Assembly: GCA_963674805.2 (NCBI GenBank)
Contig: CAXXNY010000009.1
Coordinates: forward strand, 1 to 64,000
Source: CALMFG01 sp963674805
Lineage (GTDB): Bacteria; Bacillota; Clostridia; Christensenellales; CALMFG01
Length of the DNA: 64,000 bases
Direction of reading: 5' to 3'
Shown here: positions 16,555-25,165 of the stretch, in pieces
Numbering within the stretch: position 1 is the first letter of the stretch
Layout of the letters: every line of letters begins with the position of its first letter
Made by a program: the position numbers and the translations under genes
The notes under the pieces: model-generated
The model's database searches: none
What the model was told of the DNA's origin: nothing
Seen by the model: only the letters and a program-made list of their open reading frames with translations

Positions 16555-18345
16555 TTAGTAGCCCATGCTCGTTTTTAAGTCTTGGTCAATCCAGCAACGT
16601 GCAAGCGCTGCATGGTTGTCCATCTGGTTGAAGTTAACTTCGCCATAGAAGTTCTTCACCCATGGCTGCCAGTAAAGCGCCGTGATCTGGCTTGCCAACG
16701 GAATAACCGGGCAATCGTTGAGGAAAATCAAGCCGGCTTCATGCAGCTTTTCATTTCTCGCTTCAACATCAGTCATTCCGCCGATTTCTGACATGATTGA
16801 GTCGAATTCTTCATTCTTCCAGTTTCCGATATCCAACCAGCCGGTTGAGGTATAGAAGTTGTAGGCAGTAATCGGATTACCGATACCATACATCAGCATC
16901 AGTATATCATGGTACTCTCTGTTTGTGAAATACGCCCACTGCTTGGTAGAATCGTTAGCGATGATGTTAATATCAACACCAATCTGTGACCACTGGTCTT
17001 TCAGCATTGCAGCTCTGTCTTCAGAAGCCGGTTCCGCTAAAATATCCACAGTGATTTCAAATCCGTCCGGATATCCTGCAGCAGCAAGCATTTCTTTTGC
17101 TTTTTCAGGACTGTATTCAAACAGGATTTTTGATTCTTCAGGCAGATCTTCAACCGGAATGTACATTGAAGAGTCTTCGGTGTAGAACGGCCATTGGTTA
17201 ACCGGAATATCCAGTCCGCCGGTGCCGTTTGCTTCGATAAACGCCATCTTGTCTGTGCCAACCATCAGAGCACGACGAACGTCTGTGTTCGAAGTCGGTC
17301 CATCGCCATCGCATCTGACATGACAGCAATAGCTGTAAACAGACGGGAATTTGATAGATTGCAGATCAGGATTGGTTGAATCCAGGTTTTCCCAATAAGT
17401 AACAGGAACTTCTCTGCAGTAATCCAGAATACCGGTGCGAAGCGCAGAAATACGTGTGCTTTCGTCAGCGATAATCGGGCATACGAGTTCATCAACGAAC
17501 GGGAAGTCATATTCCTCGCCGTTAATGGTCGTGGTATCCCAGTAATCTTTATTCGGTGAGAATGCCATGTGGGAACCCTGTACATACTCTTTGAACATGA
17601 ATGGTCCTGTACCAATGATATTCTGCCACTGGTCAGATCCGGCTTCGATTGATTCCGGAGCGCAGAACTGAACAAAGCTGCCCAGTAAGCAGGAATAAAG
17701 CATTGTTACCGGCTGGAAGCTAACCCATGTCGCATCGATTGTGTAATCATCAACCGCTTCTACACTGTCAATAACTTTATAGAAGTCATTTGCTGTAGAG
17801 CTGTCTTTGAAGTATCCCAACCAAGTTACGAGATCATCGGCTTTCACTTCACGTGGGCCGTCCATTACGCCGCGGCTGATCTGGTCTTCATTCGGAGCCC
17901 ACATCATCCCTTCGCGTACATGCCAAACCGCCTTATCCGGCAGCACTTCCCAGCTTTCCAGTAACTGTCCGGTTACATATTGTTCCGGAACAAATTCAAG
18001 TGACAGGAAGCCGTAATCGTTAGTGCCCCTGGGGCCGTATGTTTCGAAGTCAGCAACTGCTAAACGCTCTAATACGCTGTCCAAGAAGTGACTGCTGACC
18101 GCATATCCGGCTCTCGGATCCGGGCTGGCAGGTTCATTAGTGGCGTCTTGAATCCAAGCAGTTAACGTGCCGCCGTATACCGGATCCTGCATCGTTTCCT
18201 CAGCAATCGCTTCCTGCGTTTCCTGATTTTCGACAGCAGTATCCACAGCTTCAGCAGCCGTTTCCTGTGTGCCACCAGAACAGCCAACTGCGCTAAAGAT
18301 CATTAACAAACAGATCAAAAACGCAATTACCCTGGTCTTGTTCAT
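16555..18345 (-). CDS. Peptide ABC transporter substrate-binding lipoprotein (SBP family 5)
   Basis: A 596-residue extracellular solute-binding protein of family 5 (DppA/OppA). Seen: a lipoprotein signal ending FSAVGC, with the lipidated cysteine at about residue 22, an acidic linker, a PEQYVTGQLLESWEVLPDKA segment, and AAAGYPDGFEI with the downstream NPITAYNFY region, as in peptide and nickel binding proteins. It captures peptides or related ligands outside the cell for the DppBC-type permeases. RBS AGGAGG. It lies between the permease and ATPase genes, the usual order. Confidence 0.9.
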   Translation of the reverse strand: MNKTRVIAFLICLLMIFSAVGCSGGTQETAAEAVDTAVENQETQEAIAEETMQDPVYGGTLTAWIQDATNEPASPDPRAGYAVSSHFLDSVLERLAVADFETYGPRGTNDYGFLSLEFVPEQYVTGQLLESWEVLPDKAVWHVREGMMWAPNEDQISRGVMDGPREVKADDLVTWLGYFKDSSTANDFYKVIDSVEAVDDYTIDATWVSFQPVTMLYSCLLGSFVQFCAPESIEAGSDQWQNIIGTGPFMFKEYVQGSHMAFSPNKDYWDTTTINGEEYDFPFVDELVCPIIADESTRISALRTGILDYCREVPVTYWENLDSTNPDLQSIKFPSVYSYCCHVRCDGDGPTSNTDVRRALMVGTDKMAFIEANGTGGLDIPVNQWPFYTEDSSMYIPVEDLPEESKILFEYSPEKAKEMLAAAGYPDGFEITVDILAEPASEDRAAMLKDQWSQIGVDINIIANDSTKQWAYFTNREYHDILMLMYGIGNPITAYNFYTSTGWLDIGNWKNEEFDSIMSEIGGMTDVEARNEKLHEAGLIFLNDCPVIPLASQITALYWQPWVKNFYGEVNFNQMDNHAALARCWIDQDLKTSMGY

Positions 18346-18405
18346 CTTTTTTTCCTCCTAATATATTTTTATTTATGGTGTTGCCCATAAAAGGGTGTTA
18401 CTTGT

Positions 18406-19341
18406 TTAATTGTTTCCCGTACTGCTAACCGGTTGAAGCTCGTCTTTTTTCTTAGCAATTTTGAACTTTTTCCGGATACCAAACCGGCTTGTTCCGCCTT
18501 TTAACCGCGGATCGAGCACATCACGCAAAGCATCGCCGAACATACTCATGCTGTAAACGACAATTACCAGTGCAACGCCGGGCCAAATCGCCATCCACGG
18601 CGCCTGAAACATATACGACCGGCTGCTTCCGCTGAGCATGTTGCCCCAGCTCGGATACGGTGGCGGGACTCCAAAGCCCAAAAAGCTAAGCGTCGCTTCC
18701 GTTACAATTATCCCCGGAATCTGGTTTGTGAACAGGAAGATGATTGACGGGAAGATATTCGGGAAGATATGTTTTGTGATGATTCTTTGGGGAGAACATC
18801 CGATTACCTTCGCCGCTTCGATATATTGGTTTCCCTTAACATTAAATGTTGAACTTCGGACAATGAGTGATCCGATGATGCCCCAAATCACGCCGATAAC
18901 AATCGTCACCTGAAGGATTCCCTGGCCGATGATGGCCAGCAATACCATCAGCATAATAATAGAAGGAAAACTCATCGTTGCATCAACAAACCGTTGGCAG
19001 ATCAGGTCAAACCGTCCACCGACATAGCCGGATACGATCCCAATCATCACCGAAATCACTGTCGCCAGAAGCGAACCGCCTAATCCGACGATCATGGAAA
19101 TCCGTGCTCCGTAGATAATACGGGAAAACACGTCACGTCCGAGATTGTCCGTTCCAAAAATATATTCACCGTTCGGCGACTGCAGGCGCGGACCGGCACC
19201 CGTTTCGTTCATTCCATACGGTGCAATATAGTCCGCGAAAATCCCCACCAGCAACAGCAGGATTACGATAATCGCACAGATCATTCCGACTGGCTTTTTT
19301 GATAATGCCTTGATAAAAGCCTTCAACTTATTTTTCTTCAT
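18406..19341 (-). CDS. Peptide ABC transporter permease (DppC type)
   Basis: About 311 residues with six membrane helices. Seen: a KKPVGMICAIIVILLLLVGIFADYIAPYG start typical of DppC, GTDNLGRDVFSRIIYGARIS, and the EAAKVIGCSPQRIITKHIFPN permease loop that contacts the ATPase. A GTG at 19359 in the same frame is an alternative start; the ATG at 19341 is preferred although its GAGG is slightly distant. The C-terminal tail is basic. It forms the transport channel with the DppB-type protein. Confidence 0.9.
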   Translation of the reverse strand: MKKNKLKAFIKALSKKPVGMICAIIVILLLLVGIFADYIAPYGMNETGAGPRLQSPNGEYIFGTDNLGRDVFSRIIYGARISMIVGLGGSLLATVISVMIGIVSGYVGGRFDLICQRFVDATMSFPSIIMLMVLLAIIGQGILQVTIVIGVIWGIIGSLIVRSSTFNVKGNQYIEAAKVIGCSPQRIITKHIFPNIFPSIIFLFTNQIPGIIVTEATLSFLGFGVPPPYPSWGNMLSGSSRSYMFQAPWMAIWPGVALVIVVYSMSMFGDALRDVLDPRLKGGTSRFGIRKKFKIAKKKDELQPVSSTGNN

Positions 19342-19393
19342 TAGTTTATATTGCCTCACTGCCCCTTGTTGTTTTTCTTAATATTGCTTTCCT

Positions 19394-20371
19394 CTATTTA
19401 AACCGCACGTTCGGGTTCAAATACGCATAACTCAAGTCAATGATGAGATTAATCAGCATCAGTACGACCGCGAAAATCAAGATAATGCCGTCAATTAAGA
19501 TCTCATCTCTCAATTGCAGCGCACTGATAATCAGCCGCCCCATTCCGGGCAGACTGAATATCTGTTCAATGACGACTGTCCCGCCCAACAGGTAAGGAAT
19601 CTGCACGCCGACAACGGATATAACCGGGATAATCGAATTCTTCAGCGCATGCCGGGCGATAATCGTCCGTTCGTTTAATCCCTTTGCCCACGCAGTTCTG
19701 ATGTAGTCCTGCCGTAACACTTCGAGCATCATGGTCCGGCTCATCCGCATGGTTGATCCCGCAAGAGAAAGACCGAGTACGATTGACGGCACAAGGAACA
19801 TCATCAGATTCCCCCATGCGTCATCCACAAATTTTATCAACATAATTGAGGGCATATACCCCCACCAAATCGCCGGGAACACGATAATCAGCATACCCAG
19901 CCAAAACGCAGGTATGGCGACAAACAGAATGGCGATACTTCGCCCGATATAATCCCCGATGGTCTCCTGCCTTGCCGCCGAATATATCCCGATTGGGATT
20001 GATATCAGCAGGTTTACCAGCAGCCCCATCAGCGCCAGTTCCAAGGTGACCGGCCAGGTATAGCCCAGCATCTTGGTTACGGATTCTTTTTTTACGATTG
20101 AATAGCCAAAATCCCCCTGCAGCAATCCGCTCCGTTCCCCGTCCACCCCGGGAACAATGCCCATCCAGCGGGCATACTGTACATATACAGGGGCATCAAG
20201 TCCGAGTTCCTTTTCAAGGACTTCACGGTTGATCTCCTGCTGGGACGATTGAGACTGAAGCGCGTCAATCGCATCTCCTGGGATTAAATAAACCACAAAG
20301 AAGATAACCACTGTAAGCAGTAAGAGCGTCGGTATCATTGTTAGTAATCGTTTGATAATGTATGATGTCAT
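19394..20371 (-). CDS. Peptide ABC transporter permease (DppB type)
   Basis: A 325-residue inner-membrane permease. Seen: MTSYIIKRLLTMIPTLLLL, DAIDALQSQ, a GDFGYSIVKKESVT segment and the conserved loop DYIRTAWAKGLNERTIIARHALKNS, all DppB/OppB hallmarks. RBS AGAGG. It is the first gene of the minus-strand importer operon, whose promoter must lie in 20372-20760; no strong sigma-A match stands out there. Confidence 0.92.
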   Translation of the reverse strand: MTSYIIKRLLTMIPTLLLLTVVIFFVVYLIPGDAIDALQSQSSQQEINREVLEKELGLDAPVYVQYARWMGIVPGVDGERSGLLQGDFGYSIVKKESVTKMLGYTWPVTLELALMGLLVNLLISIPIGIYSAARQETIGDYIGRSIAILFVAIPAFWLGMLIIVFPAIWWGYMPSIMLIKFVDDAWGNLMMFLVPSIVLGLSLAGSTMRMSRTMMLEVLRQDYIRTAWAKGLNERTIIARHALKNSIIPVISVVGVQIPYLLGGTVVIEQIFSLPGMGRLIISALQLRDEILIDGIILIFAVVLMLINLIIDLSYAYLNPNVRFK

Positions 20372-20809
20372 TTAACCTCTTAAAACTCCGTTTTGATTTT
20401 ACTCATATTTTTCTTTTTGCTTGTAAAAGAAGCGATTTACCTGTTTTTTTCTATATATATTAAATAACCAGCAAAACGTAGCAGAAAACAGGTATTGATG
20501 AAATTATTAGTTGTGAATTCTCTTCAAGATTAAGCATCCTAAAGCCGTTTGTCAATCGGATTTGGGCAAAATAAGCAGAAGTGATTATGCAAATAATAAC
20601 TAAGATGTATATGTAAATTTCCATTATATTGGTATTATTTTTTATGTTGAATTTACTCTTTAAATTCGGACTGTATACATAACTTATTGTTGATATTTCC
20701 ATTTGAATTATCACCCGCTTTTAAATTAAAATACTAATGTATATATGAGTCGCTATTCATTTTGAAATGTCTTGACATGTCCGTAAAATACTTCCAAAGG
20801 AGACGTATC
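20372..20809. other. AT-rich divergent intergenic region with a doubtful small ORF
   Basis: This 438-base AT-rich gap separates the peptide importer from the Ldh2-type dehydrogenase and must hold both promoters, but I see no clear consensus pair. On the minus strand 20460-20714 there is an open frame of about 84 codons (GTG start, or ATG at 20702) that would encode two hydrophobic helices. It lacks a good ribosome binding site and may be chance, so I do not call it a gene. Confidence 0.4.
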
Positions 20810-21904
20810 ATGAGCAATACAAACGAACGTATTCGCGTGGATGCAGAAAAACTCACCCGTTTTACCGCACTTGCGCTGAAAAAACTGGGCATACCGGAAG
20901 CTGACGCGGAGATCACTGCTGAAATTCTGGTTGCCACCGATCTCAGAGGGGTTGAGTCCCACGGGGTCGCACACCTATACTCTTTCTATGCAAAAAGGAT
21001 TAATTCAGGATTAATCAACAAAAACCCTGACATTAAGGTTGAAAGCCGCTTTCCTTCGACAGCACTAATGGACGGCGACCAGGGTTTAGGGTTTATTGTC
21101 GGATACCGCGCAATGAACGAAGCAATTGAGCGGGCCAAAAAAACAGGTGCCGGATTTGTGGCGGTAAAGAACAGCACGCATTACGGCGCTGCTGCATATT
21201 ACCCGATGATGGCGTTAAAGCACAATATGATCGGTTTCACCGCAACCCATTCGACAACATCAAAATTTGTCGTAACGCCGGGCAGCCCGAAGCCGGTGCT
21301 GGGCACCAACCCGTTTGCGATTGCGGCGCCCGCCGGAGACAAGCCGCCGTTTGTATTGGACATGGCGACTTCCGTCGCTGCCGGCGGCAAGTTTGAAGTG
21401 GCCAGAAAAGCGAATAAAACCATTCCGGAAGGATGGGCGATCGATGAGTTCGGCAATCCCGTGACCGATCCGTTTTATGGGCAGACCCATAAACAAGGCA
21501 TCCTCCCGCTGGGCGGCACTCCCGAAATGGGCGCATACAAGGGATTCGGGCTCGGCGTTATGGTCGATATCCTTTGCGGCGTGCTTTCAGGCTCGTGCTC
21601 AAGCGCAGTAATGCCTGATGATATTCCCAAAGATAAAATCGGCAACGACGCAAATCATTTCTTCGGCGCGCTGAATGTTGATTCCTTTATTCCGGAATCC
21701 GCGTTTAAGCAATCAATGGATGAAATGATCAATGCGTTCGAAGCGCTTCCGCCTTATGAAGGCAAAGGCAAGGTCTATGTTGCCGGCGGCTTTGAGGCTT
21801 CCATCCAGGAAGACAGAATCAAAAACGGCATACCGCTGCAGGTTCCCGTGGTTGAGGATCTGAAAACGCTGGCGGATGAACTGGGCATCGCATACGATTT
21901 ATAG
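20810..21904 (+). CDS. Ldh2/MDH-family NAD(P)-dependent oxidoreductase (YlbC/YiaK type)
   Basis: About 364 residues of the type 2 malate/L-lactate dehydrogenase family, which also includes ureidoglycolate and 2,3-diketo-L-gulonate reductases. Seen: RGVESHGVAHL near residue 46, the family signature at NSTHYGAAAYY, and PKPVLGTNPFAIAAPAGDKPPFVLDMATS, the typical nucleotide-binding core. The ATG at 20810 has AAAGGAG at ideal spacing; the frame is open to 20762 without a good site. Co-directional with the epimerase gene 34 bp downstream, implying a two-gene operon for a sugar acid or hydroxyacid. Confidence 0.88.
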   Translation: MSNTNERIRVDAEKLTRFTALALKKLGIPEADAEITAEILVATDLRGVESHGVAHLYSFYAKRINSGLINKNPDIKVESRFPSTALMDGDQGLGFIVGYRAMNEAIERAKKTGAGFVAVKNSTHYGAAAYYPMMALKHNMIGFTATHSTTSKFVVTPGSPKPVLGTNPFAIAAPAGDKPPFVLDMATSVAAGGKFEVARKANKTIPEGWAIDEFGNPVTDPFYGQTHKQGILPLGGTPEMGAYKGFGLGVMVDILCGVLSGSCSSAVMPDDIPKDKIGNDANHFFGALNVDSFIPESAFKQSMDEMINAFEALPPYEGKGKVYVAGGFEASIQEDRIKNGIPLQVPVVEDLKTLADELGIAYDL

Positions 21905-21938
21905 GAACGGCATATAACGATAGGAGTGAACATATAGC

Positions 21939-22901
21939 ATGCAGGTCAATTTAATCACCGGCGGACTGGGTTTTATCGGCAGCTATCTGGTGCGTACACT
22001 ATTAAGCATGGGCGAAAAAGTTGTTGTGCTGGACATCAGCCGGAACACCAGTTATATTCAGGACGTTCAGGATCAGACGGTCATTGTGAACGGCGACTTT
22101 TCCGAATTCTCTGTGGTCGCCGATATCATTAAGGAACATAAAATCAATACGGTCTTCCATTTGGGCGCCATTGTTCCGCCTGCAGCTGAACAGAATATCG
22201 TTAATACATTTAACATCAATTGCAAAAGCACGATCAATTTTCTGGAATGCAGCCGTCTGTTCGGCATCGATAAAATCATCTATGTCAGCACGATTGGTGT
22301 ATACGGAAGCGATTCGGATTCGAAGGTGGATGACGATTACCTTCAGCGGCCGTCACATATTTACGGCATGAGCAAATCCTGCAGTGAACGTATCGGCGAG
22401 CAATATTATTCGCGCTATGGTGTGGATTTCCGTGGGCTGCGTTTCCCTGCGATCATCGGCCCCGGAAGATGGGCCTTCGGCGCGGGGGATTATTGCGACC
22501 GGGCAATCGGCGAAACACTTTTCGGCAAGCCATACGAAATCAACGGCGAAGCAGTCACTCGACTGCCTTCGGGTGTATATGTGCAGGATGCGGCTGACGG
22601 TTTAATCACGCTCAGAGACACGGATAACAGCCGGTTAAAGCGGCGTGTTTATAACATCCACGGATTAGACGTGATTGCTGGCGACCTTGTAGATGCCATT
22701 AAAGCGAACATTCCCGATGCGCAGTTATCATATGCGCCGGAGGGATCCCGGATTACGGAAGAATTTAAAACCTGGCCGGAGCTGATTGATGACAACGCCA
22801 GAAAAGATTGGAACTGGTCGCCTAAGATTACGAACACATCTGATTATGTGAGAGCATGCATCAAACAGGGCAGGAAGTTCCCGCAGCTGTATCAGAAATA
22901 A
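21939..22901 (+). CDS. NAD-dependent epimerase/dehydratase (extended SDR), paralogue of 1700-2671
   Basis: A 320-residue extended SDR. Seen: TGGLGFIG (residues 7-14), VSTIGVYGS in the serine region and the YGMSK Tyr-x3-Lys pair. Compared with the protein at 1700-2671 it shares the same length, RYGVDFRGLR, the VQDAADG segment, RRVYNI and a C-terminal DWNW. It therefore appears to be a diverged paralogue doing a related reaction. The ribosome site GGAG is rather distant (about 13 bases), so expression may depend on coupling to the dehydrogenase upstream. A strong terminator follows. Confidence 0.87.
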   Translation: MQVNLITGGLGFIGSYLVRTLLSMGEKVVVLDISRNTSYIQDVQDQTVIVNGDFSEFSVVADIIKEHKINTVFHLGAIVPPAAEQNIVNTFNINCKSTINFLECSRLFGIDKIIYVSTIGVYGSDSDSKVDDDYLQRPSHIYGMSKSCSERIGEQYYSRYGVDFRGLRFPAIIGPGRWAFGAGDYCDRAIGETLFGKPYEINGEAVTRLPSGVYVQDAADGLITLRDTDNSRLKRRVYNIHGLDVIAGDLVDAIKANIPDAQLSYAPEGSRITEEFKTWPELIDDNARKDWNWSPKITNTSDYVRACIKQGRKFPQLYQK

Positions 22902-22924
22902 ACAGGCTGTAGAATATAAGATTG

Positions 22925-22955
22925 AAACAGGGCGTGTATATACGCCCTGTTTTTA
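22925..22955 (+). terminator. Rho-independent terminator of the Ldh2-epimerase operon
   Basis: An 11-bp stem (AAACAGGGCGT with its complement), a 6-base loop and a T-run follow 24 bases after the epimerase stop. Confidence 0.85.
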
Positions 22956-22972
22956 TAAATAATTATAGGGAT

Positions 22973-23045
22973 TATTGATGTTATATACTATTTATGTTAT
23001 TTAATTCTTGTAAATCAAATAAAAGTCATTTATAATCATGGCAAA
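22973..23045 (+). repeat. Upstream promoter segment, copy 1 of a duplicated pair
   Basis: This segment aligns over about 70 bp with 24954-25025: TTGATG, then TACTATTTATGT, AATTCTTGT, AAGTCA and TTATAATCATGGC match in order with the same spacing. The two copies precede the two paralogous membrane proteins, so the duplication unit included the promoter. Confidence 0.7.
23008..23036 (+). promoter_or_regulatory. Sigma-A-type promoter of the first tandem membrane protein
   Basis: -35 TTGTAA (23008-23013), 17-base spacer, perfect -10 TATAAT (23031-23036). It lies about 135 bases before the start codon, leaving a long 5' leader in which I see no strong hairpin. Confidence 0.7.
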
Positions 23046-23172
23046 TGCAACCCATTCTGTTTCAGCTGCTTTATAATAAAGCTGGTCATGCAACATAACT
23101 GCGTTGAACCAATCAGTCAGCAAAGTAATAATATAAGTTTTAGAATATAATTAATATCGTGTGAGTAAAGCC

Positions 23173-24798
23173 ATGTCTGAAAAATCAAATTTTACAACAG
23201 TAAAAAAAGGTACCAATTATTTTTTCAAATTCACCCCTTGGATCATTCTTATAATTGAATATATATGGGTTGTTTGCGTTAATCTAATAAACGGCTCAAG
23301 ATATATCAATGCCGATATGTCCTCCGAGATGGTATTAGCGAATTTGCTTAGCAAAGAGGGGGCTTGGTTTGTTTCAAAGAATTGGCTTTATTCTACCGAA
23401 TTGCGCGTGCTCAATATTCAGTTGGTTTATAAAAATGCGCTTAAAATATTCTCGGATTGGAATACTGCCAGAACCGCGTCCCTGGCATTCTTGTTGTTAG
23501 TGCTGCTGCTGAGTTATTTCTTTTTAGCAAAGCAGGCAAAGCTGAAGAATCTGGGTGTATGGGCTGCGGTTATATTCCTTCTTCCTTTAAGTGATAAGTA
23601 CGCGTTTATCGTCTTAATCGGCAATTTTTATATCCCGCATATCGTAATCAGCTTTTTATCACTCGGTTTATTACTTAAGCTGTTAAATACCGGATCCTTA
23701 AAAAAATGGCCATCCATTATCAGTGCCGTGTTGCTTTTAATGCTTGCTTTTGTGTCGGGTCTCGGCGGCGTAAGGCAGATGCTGGTCTTTTTTGTACCGG
23801 CTTTCTTAACATTTGCGTATTTCTCTTATTTGGATGTTGCCCATAACTCTAAGACCCTTTATGGTTTTGATTTTATTAATCGGTTTATCAACATTGTAAC
23901 CATTGTATCTTTCATTGCGCTGATATTTTGTACAGTCGGTTTTTTGATAAACACAAAATTCCTGACTCAGCGCTTTTCTTTTGTTAATTATACCGTTAGG
24001 CCTGTGATTGACTTTCAGCTTGATGCCATCATTTGTTATTTGGGCAGTGTCGTAAAGATTTTTGGGTATCAATCCGGTTTTAGTTTTTTTTCAATAAAAG
24101 GAATTCAATCCATTACTGCGATTGCTTTCTATGCGATCATCCTTTTTTTCATGGTGCTGTCGATTAAAAAGCGCAAAAGCTTTCCATTTAATCAACAGGT
24201 TGTCATTGTCTTTTCTTTAACCGCATTTGCTTTTAATATTATTATTAACTCACTGTTAGGCATTGTGGCGACAAATTATATGATCCCTACAACGATGTTT
24301 TGTATTATTACGTTGGTGGTTTATTTTCAGAATATTGATTATCAGAATGTTTTATCGCGATTAATCCCTACCAGTTTTATACTTGTCATATTGATTGTAT
24401 ATTTCATCAACCCAAATATAGACATCGTCTATCGCGACAAAGAAGGGAATCTGAACCGCGCAGTTGAATGGTTGGTGAATCATGAATATAAAAATGGGTA
24501 TGCGACATTTTGGAACGGAAATATATCCACAGAATTAAGTGACGGCGAGCTGGAAATTTGGGCACTCGAAGACTTTCGCTACTGTAATAAGCCATATATC
24601 TTGGAGCCCTATAAGGCGCTGCAGAAAAAAGCGCATATATATGAGAAACCCCAAGGTGAATTCTTTATACTCCTCTCTCAGTATGAATATGCACAAAACC
24701 CTGATTATGCAAAAGAAGAAAACATCGTTTATAATGCAGACGGATACTATATATTCATTTATGACAGCACTGACGCACTGAATACCGGACCAGAGTAG
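23173..24798 (+). CDS. Large polytopic membrane protein, GT-C-like, tandem copy 1
   Basis: About 541 residues with roughly ten or more membrane helices and a C-terminal extracytoplasmic domain of about 110 residues. I do not recognise a named family. The layout, with an acidic residue in the first outer loop (INADMSSEM) followed by helices and a soluble C-terminus, resembles GT-C lipid-linked glycosyltransferases, which is inference. The neighbour at 25166-26797 is a close paralogue, with identical runs such as LSYFFLAKQAKLKNLGVWAA and KEENIVYN. The ATG at 23173 is the likely start; an in-frame GTG at 23161 is possible, and neither has a strong ribosome site. Likely role in surface polymer or glycan decoration. 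Confidence 0.75.
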   Translation: MSEKSNFTTVKKGTNYFFKFTPWIILIIEYIWVVCVNLINGSRYINADMSSEMVLANLLSKEGAWFVSKNWLYSTELRVLNIQLVYKNALKIFSDWNTARTASLAFLLLVLLLSYFFLAKQAKLKNLGVWAAVIFLLPLSDKYAFIVLIGNFYIPHIVISFLSLGLLLKLLNTGSLKKWPSIISAVLLLMLAFVSGLGGVRQMLVFFVPAFLTFAYFSYLDVAHNSKTLYGFDFINRFINIVTIVSFIALIFCTVGFLINTKFLTQRFSFVNYTVRPVIDFQLDAIICYLGSVVKIFGYQSGFSFFSIKGIQSITAIAFYAIILFFMVLSIKKRKSFPFNQQVVIVFSLTAFAFNIIINSLLGIVATNYMIPTTMFCIITLVVYFQNIDYQNVLSRLIPTSFILVILIVYFINPNIDIVYRDKEGNLNRAVEWLVNHEYKNGYATFWNGNISTELSDGELEIWALEDFRYCNKPYILEPYKALQKKAHIYEKPQGEFFILLSQYEYAQNPDYAKEENIVYNADGYYIFIYDSTDALNTGPE

Positions 24799-24953
24799 TT
24801 ATACACTTGTTGCGAGTCAGCTTTCATTATTTTTCTAAAACACATTGATGCATTATTTTGCTATTCAATCCATGGTCTTTCCTTTAAATATTTTCTGTCA
24901 TCCTTTAGAGTTTAATCAGATATTTGTTATCTCGGCAATATAACAGTTTTATT

Positions 24954-25025
24954 GATGATACATACTATTTATGTCATAAAATTCTTGTCATTCGATAAGA
25001 AGTCAATTATAATCATGGCGAGTGG
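24954..25025 (+). repeat. Upstream promoter segment, copy 2 of a duplicated pair
   Basis: Second copy of the segment at 22973-23045, with many substitutions but the same order and spacing of matching blocks and both promoter hexamers kept. The conservation of the -10 and the 17-base spacer suggests both promoters are in use. Confidence 0.7.
24985..25013 (+). promoter_or_regulatory. Sigma-A-type promoter of the second tandem membrane protein
   Basis: -35 TTGTCA (24985-24990), 17-base spacer, perfect -10 TATAAT (25008-25013), about 150 bases before the start codon. Confidence 0.7.
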
Positions 25026-25165
25026 CAGCAGTTGAATCCTGACTGTTCGGTCCTGTCGTGTACCACATCGTACATTTTTATCAAAACTTCAGATTAGTAT
25101 GTTCAATATAACCGCATATCCAGAACGATATTTATAATTATTACTATATTAATTGGAGAAACAGC

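Larger units (their letters stand above)
24799..25165. other. Intergenic region between the tandem membrane proteins
   Basis: This 367-base gap holds no gene. It contains the second promoter copy (24985-25013) and the second copy of the duplicated upstream segment. No clear terminator hairpin follows the first gene. Confidence 0.5.

Noticed and set aside
20460..20714. Small hydrophobic protein on the minus strand
   Set aside because: Very AT-rich, weak start context and unusual position between divergent promoters; it could be chance. Left as a note in the gap entry.
23161..23172. GTG at 23161 as the start of the first tandem membrane protein
   Set aside because: The paralogue begins near the equivalent of the ATG at 23173, and no ribosome site favours the GTG, so the ATG is used although the evidence is thin.
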